NCBI GenBank assembly: GCA_019057355.1
Contig: DXJM01000412.1
Coordinates: forward strand, 1-6,778
Origin: Promethearchaeota archaeon
GTDB lineage: Archaea; Asgardarchaeota; Lokiarchaeia; Sigyniarchaeales; SOKP01
Reading direction: 5' to 3'
DNA: 6,778 bases
Below are positions 6,223 through 6,778 of this stretch, in pieces. The position numbers were made by a program, and so were the translations under genes. The notes beneath the pieces are model-generated. The model saw only the letters and a program-made list of their open reading frames with translations. It searched no databases and had not been told where the DNA came from. The stretch's first letter is position 1. The number at the start of each line of letters is the position of its first letter.

Positions 6223-6778
6223 TTAATTTTTTAGTTTTTCTTCATTTTCAAGGATAAATATTAACTGGATTTTTTTTTCTTGGATTATTTCGTGTTTTAA
6301 AACATAACCATGAGGCTCATAAAATTTTAGAATAAAATATTTCAAATAAACAGAGAAATTCAGGTTGAAAGTATGCGTTGCAACAAAAGATAATTTATTT
6401 TCATGAACATTTGAGTGAATTTCATCAAGCCAATTTTGAGCACCATAATAAAAAATAGCTCGATTAAGAATAGTAGTTAAGGATCGAGGTCTTATTATGA
6501 GAGGATCAATTTCTTGATTTAACCGTCGTAAAATGTAATTTTTAATGCCTTTAAGTGCTGTTTGGTACGAACTCTCCGCAAGTTCTTTTATGTTATCCTC
6601 ATTGAGTCCATTAAATAGATATGAAAATTCACCTTTAGCAAAAAAGATCATGGGAGCAATCGAGTCATCATCTTTTCGAGCATATTGCAAGTAATACATC
6701 AGAGAATCTCTAATTAATTTGCTCGTGGAGATATTATATTGTTTGGAATAATTTTTAATATAATTATAGAGATTTTCA
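6223..6778 (-). CDS. Ribbon-helix-helix protein with unknown C-domain (5' end cut)
   Basis: The frame is open to the window edge, so the 5' end is missing; 184 residues are visible. The first ATG, at 6699, is not the likely start: the codons before it encode YIKNYSKQYNISTSKLIR and continue into DSLMYYLQYA. This is the two-helix pattern of a ribbon-helix-helix (MetJ/Arc/CopG-like) domain, with the turn NIS and a second helix SKLIRDSLMYYL. The DNA-binding strand should lie just beyond the window. The remaining 150 or so residues form a mixed alpha/beta domain I do not recognise: a helical part (NEDNIKELAESSYQTALKGI), then a strand-rich end (SFVATHTFNLNFSVYLKYF, EPHGYVLKHEII, IQLIFIL). It may be a sensor or dimerisation domain, because short RHH regulators normally lack it. 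It lies 26 bases upstream of the permease gene and may control it, which is inference from position only. Confidence 0.7.
   Translation of the reverse strand, partial: ENLYNYIKNYSKQYNISTSKLIRDSLMYYLQYARKDDDSIAPMIFFAKGEFSYLFNGLNEDNIKELAESSYQTALKGIKNYILRRLNQEIDPLIIRPRSLTTILNRAIFYYGAQNWLDEIHSNVHENKLSFVATHTFNLNFSVYLKYFILKFYEPHGYVLKHEIIQEKKIQLIFILENEEKLKN

Noticed and set aside
6697..6699. ATG at 6699 as the start of the ribbon-helix-helix gene
   Set aside because: It falls inside the second helix of the motif, and the frame stays open upstream to the window end with coherent RHH sequence.

Overview
The window is AT-rich DNA (roughly one third G+C by eye) that reads as archaeal. It has short T-run terminators after stops, TATA-like boxes about 25-35 bases before starts, few Shine-Dalgarno sites and apparently leaderless starts. 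Its gene content is acyl-CoA metabolism plus a ribbon-helix-helix protein. My best guess is an Asgard archaeon, possibly of the Lokiarchaeia type. That is inference from style and gene content; no marker gene here proves it.

Layout: (1) 45-1943 (+), an acyl-CoA synthetase of the propionyl-CoA synthetase (PrpE) type, with a TATA-like box before it and a T-rich terminator after it. (2) 2123-3223 (+), a radical SAM protein with a three-cysteine C-terminal region, facing (3) 3267-3704 (-), a MaoC/PhaJ-type hotdog enoyl-CoA hydratase. The 43-base gap between them holds two nested inverted repeats that look like a two-way terminator. (4) A 252-base divergent region with promoters for the hydratase and for (5) 3957-4163 (+), a tiny 4-oxalocrotonate-tautomerase-family protein that starts at TTG. 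(6) 4240-5430 (+), a membrane-anchored M28 metallopeptidase-fold protein most like glutaminyl cyclases. Its 3' end overlaps tail-to-tail with (7) 5393-6196 (-), a TauE/SafE (TSUP) permease. (8) 6223 to beyond the window end (-), a ribbon-helix-helix protein with an unrecognised C-terminal domain, lying just upstream of the permease on the same strand.

Genes 1 and 3 fit one theme, activation and hydration of short or medium acyl-CoAs. They are not in one operon, and no other beta-oxidation gene is visible. Genes 7 and 8 may be co-transcribed, with the DNA-binding protein as a possible regulator of the permease. The radical SAM protein, the tautomerase and the M28 protein stand alone with no pathway partner in view. 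I see no mobile element, CRISPR array, tRNA or rRNA. No clearly new multi-gene system is visible. The least explained parts are the C-terminal domain of gene 8, the arginine-poor tautomerase and the orphan radical SAM enzyme.
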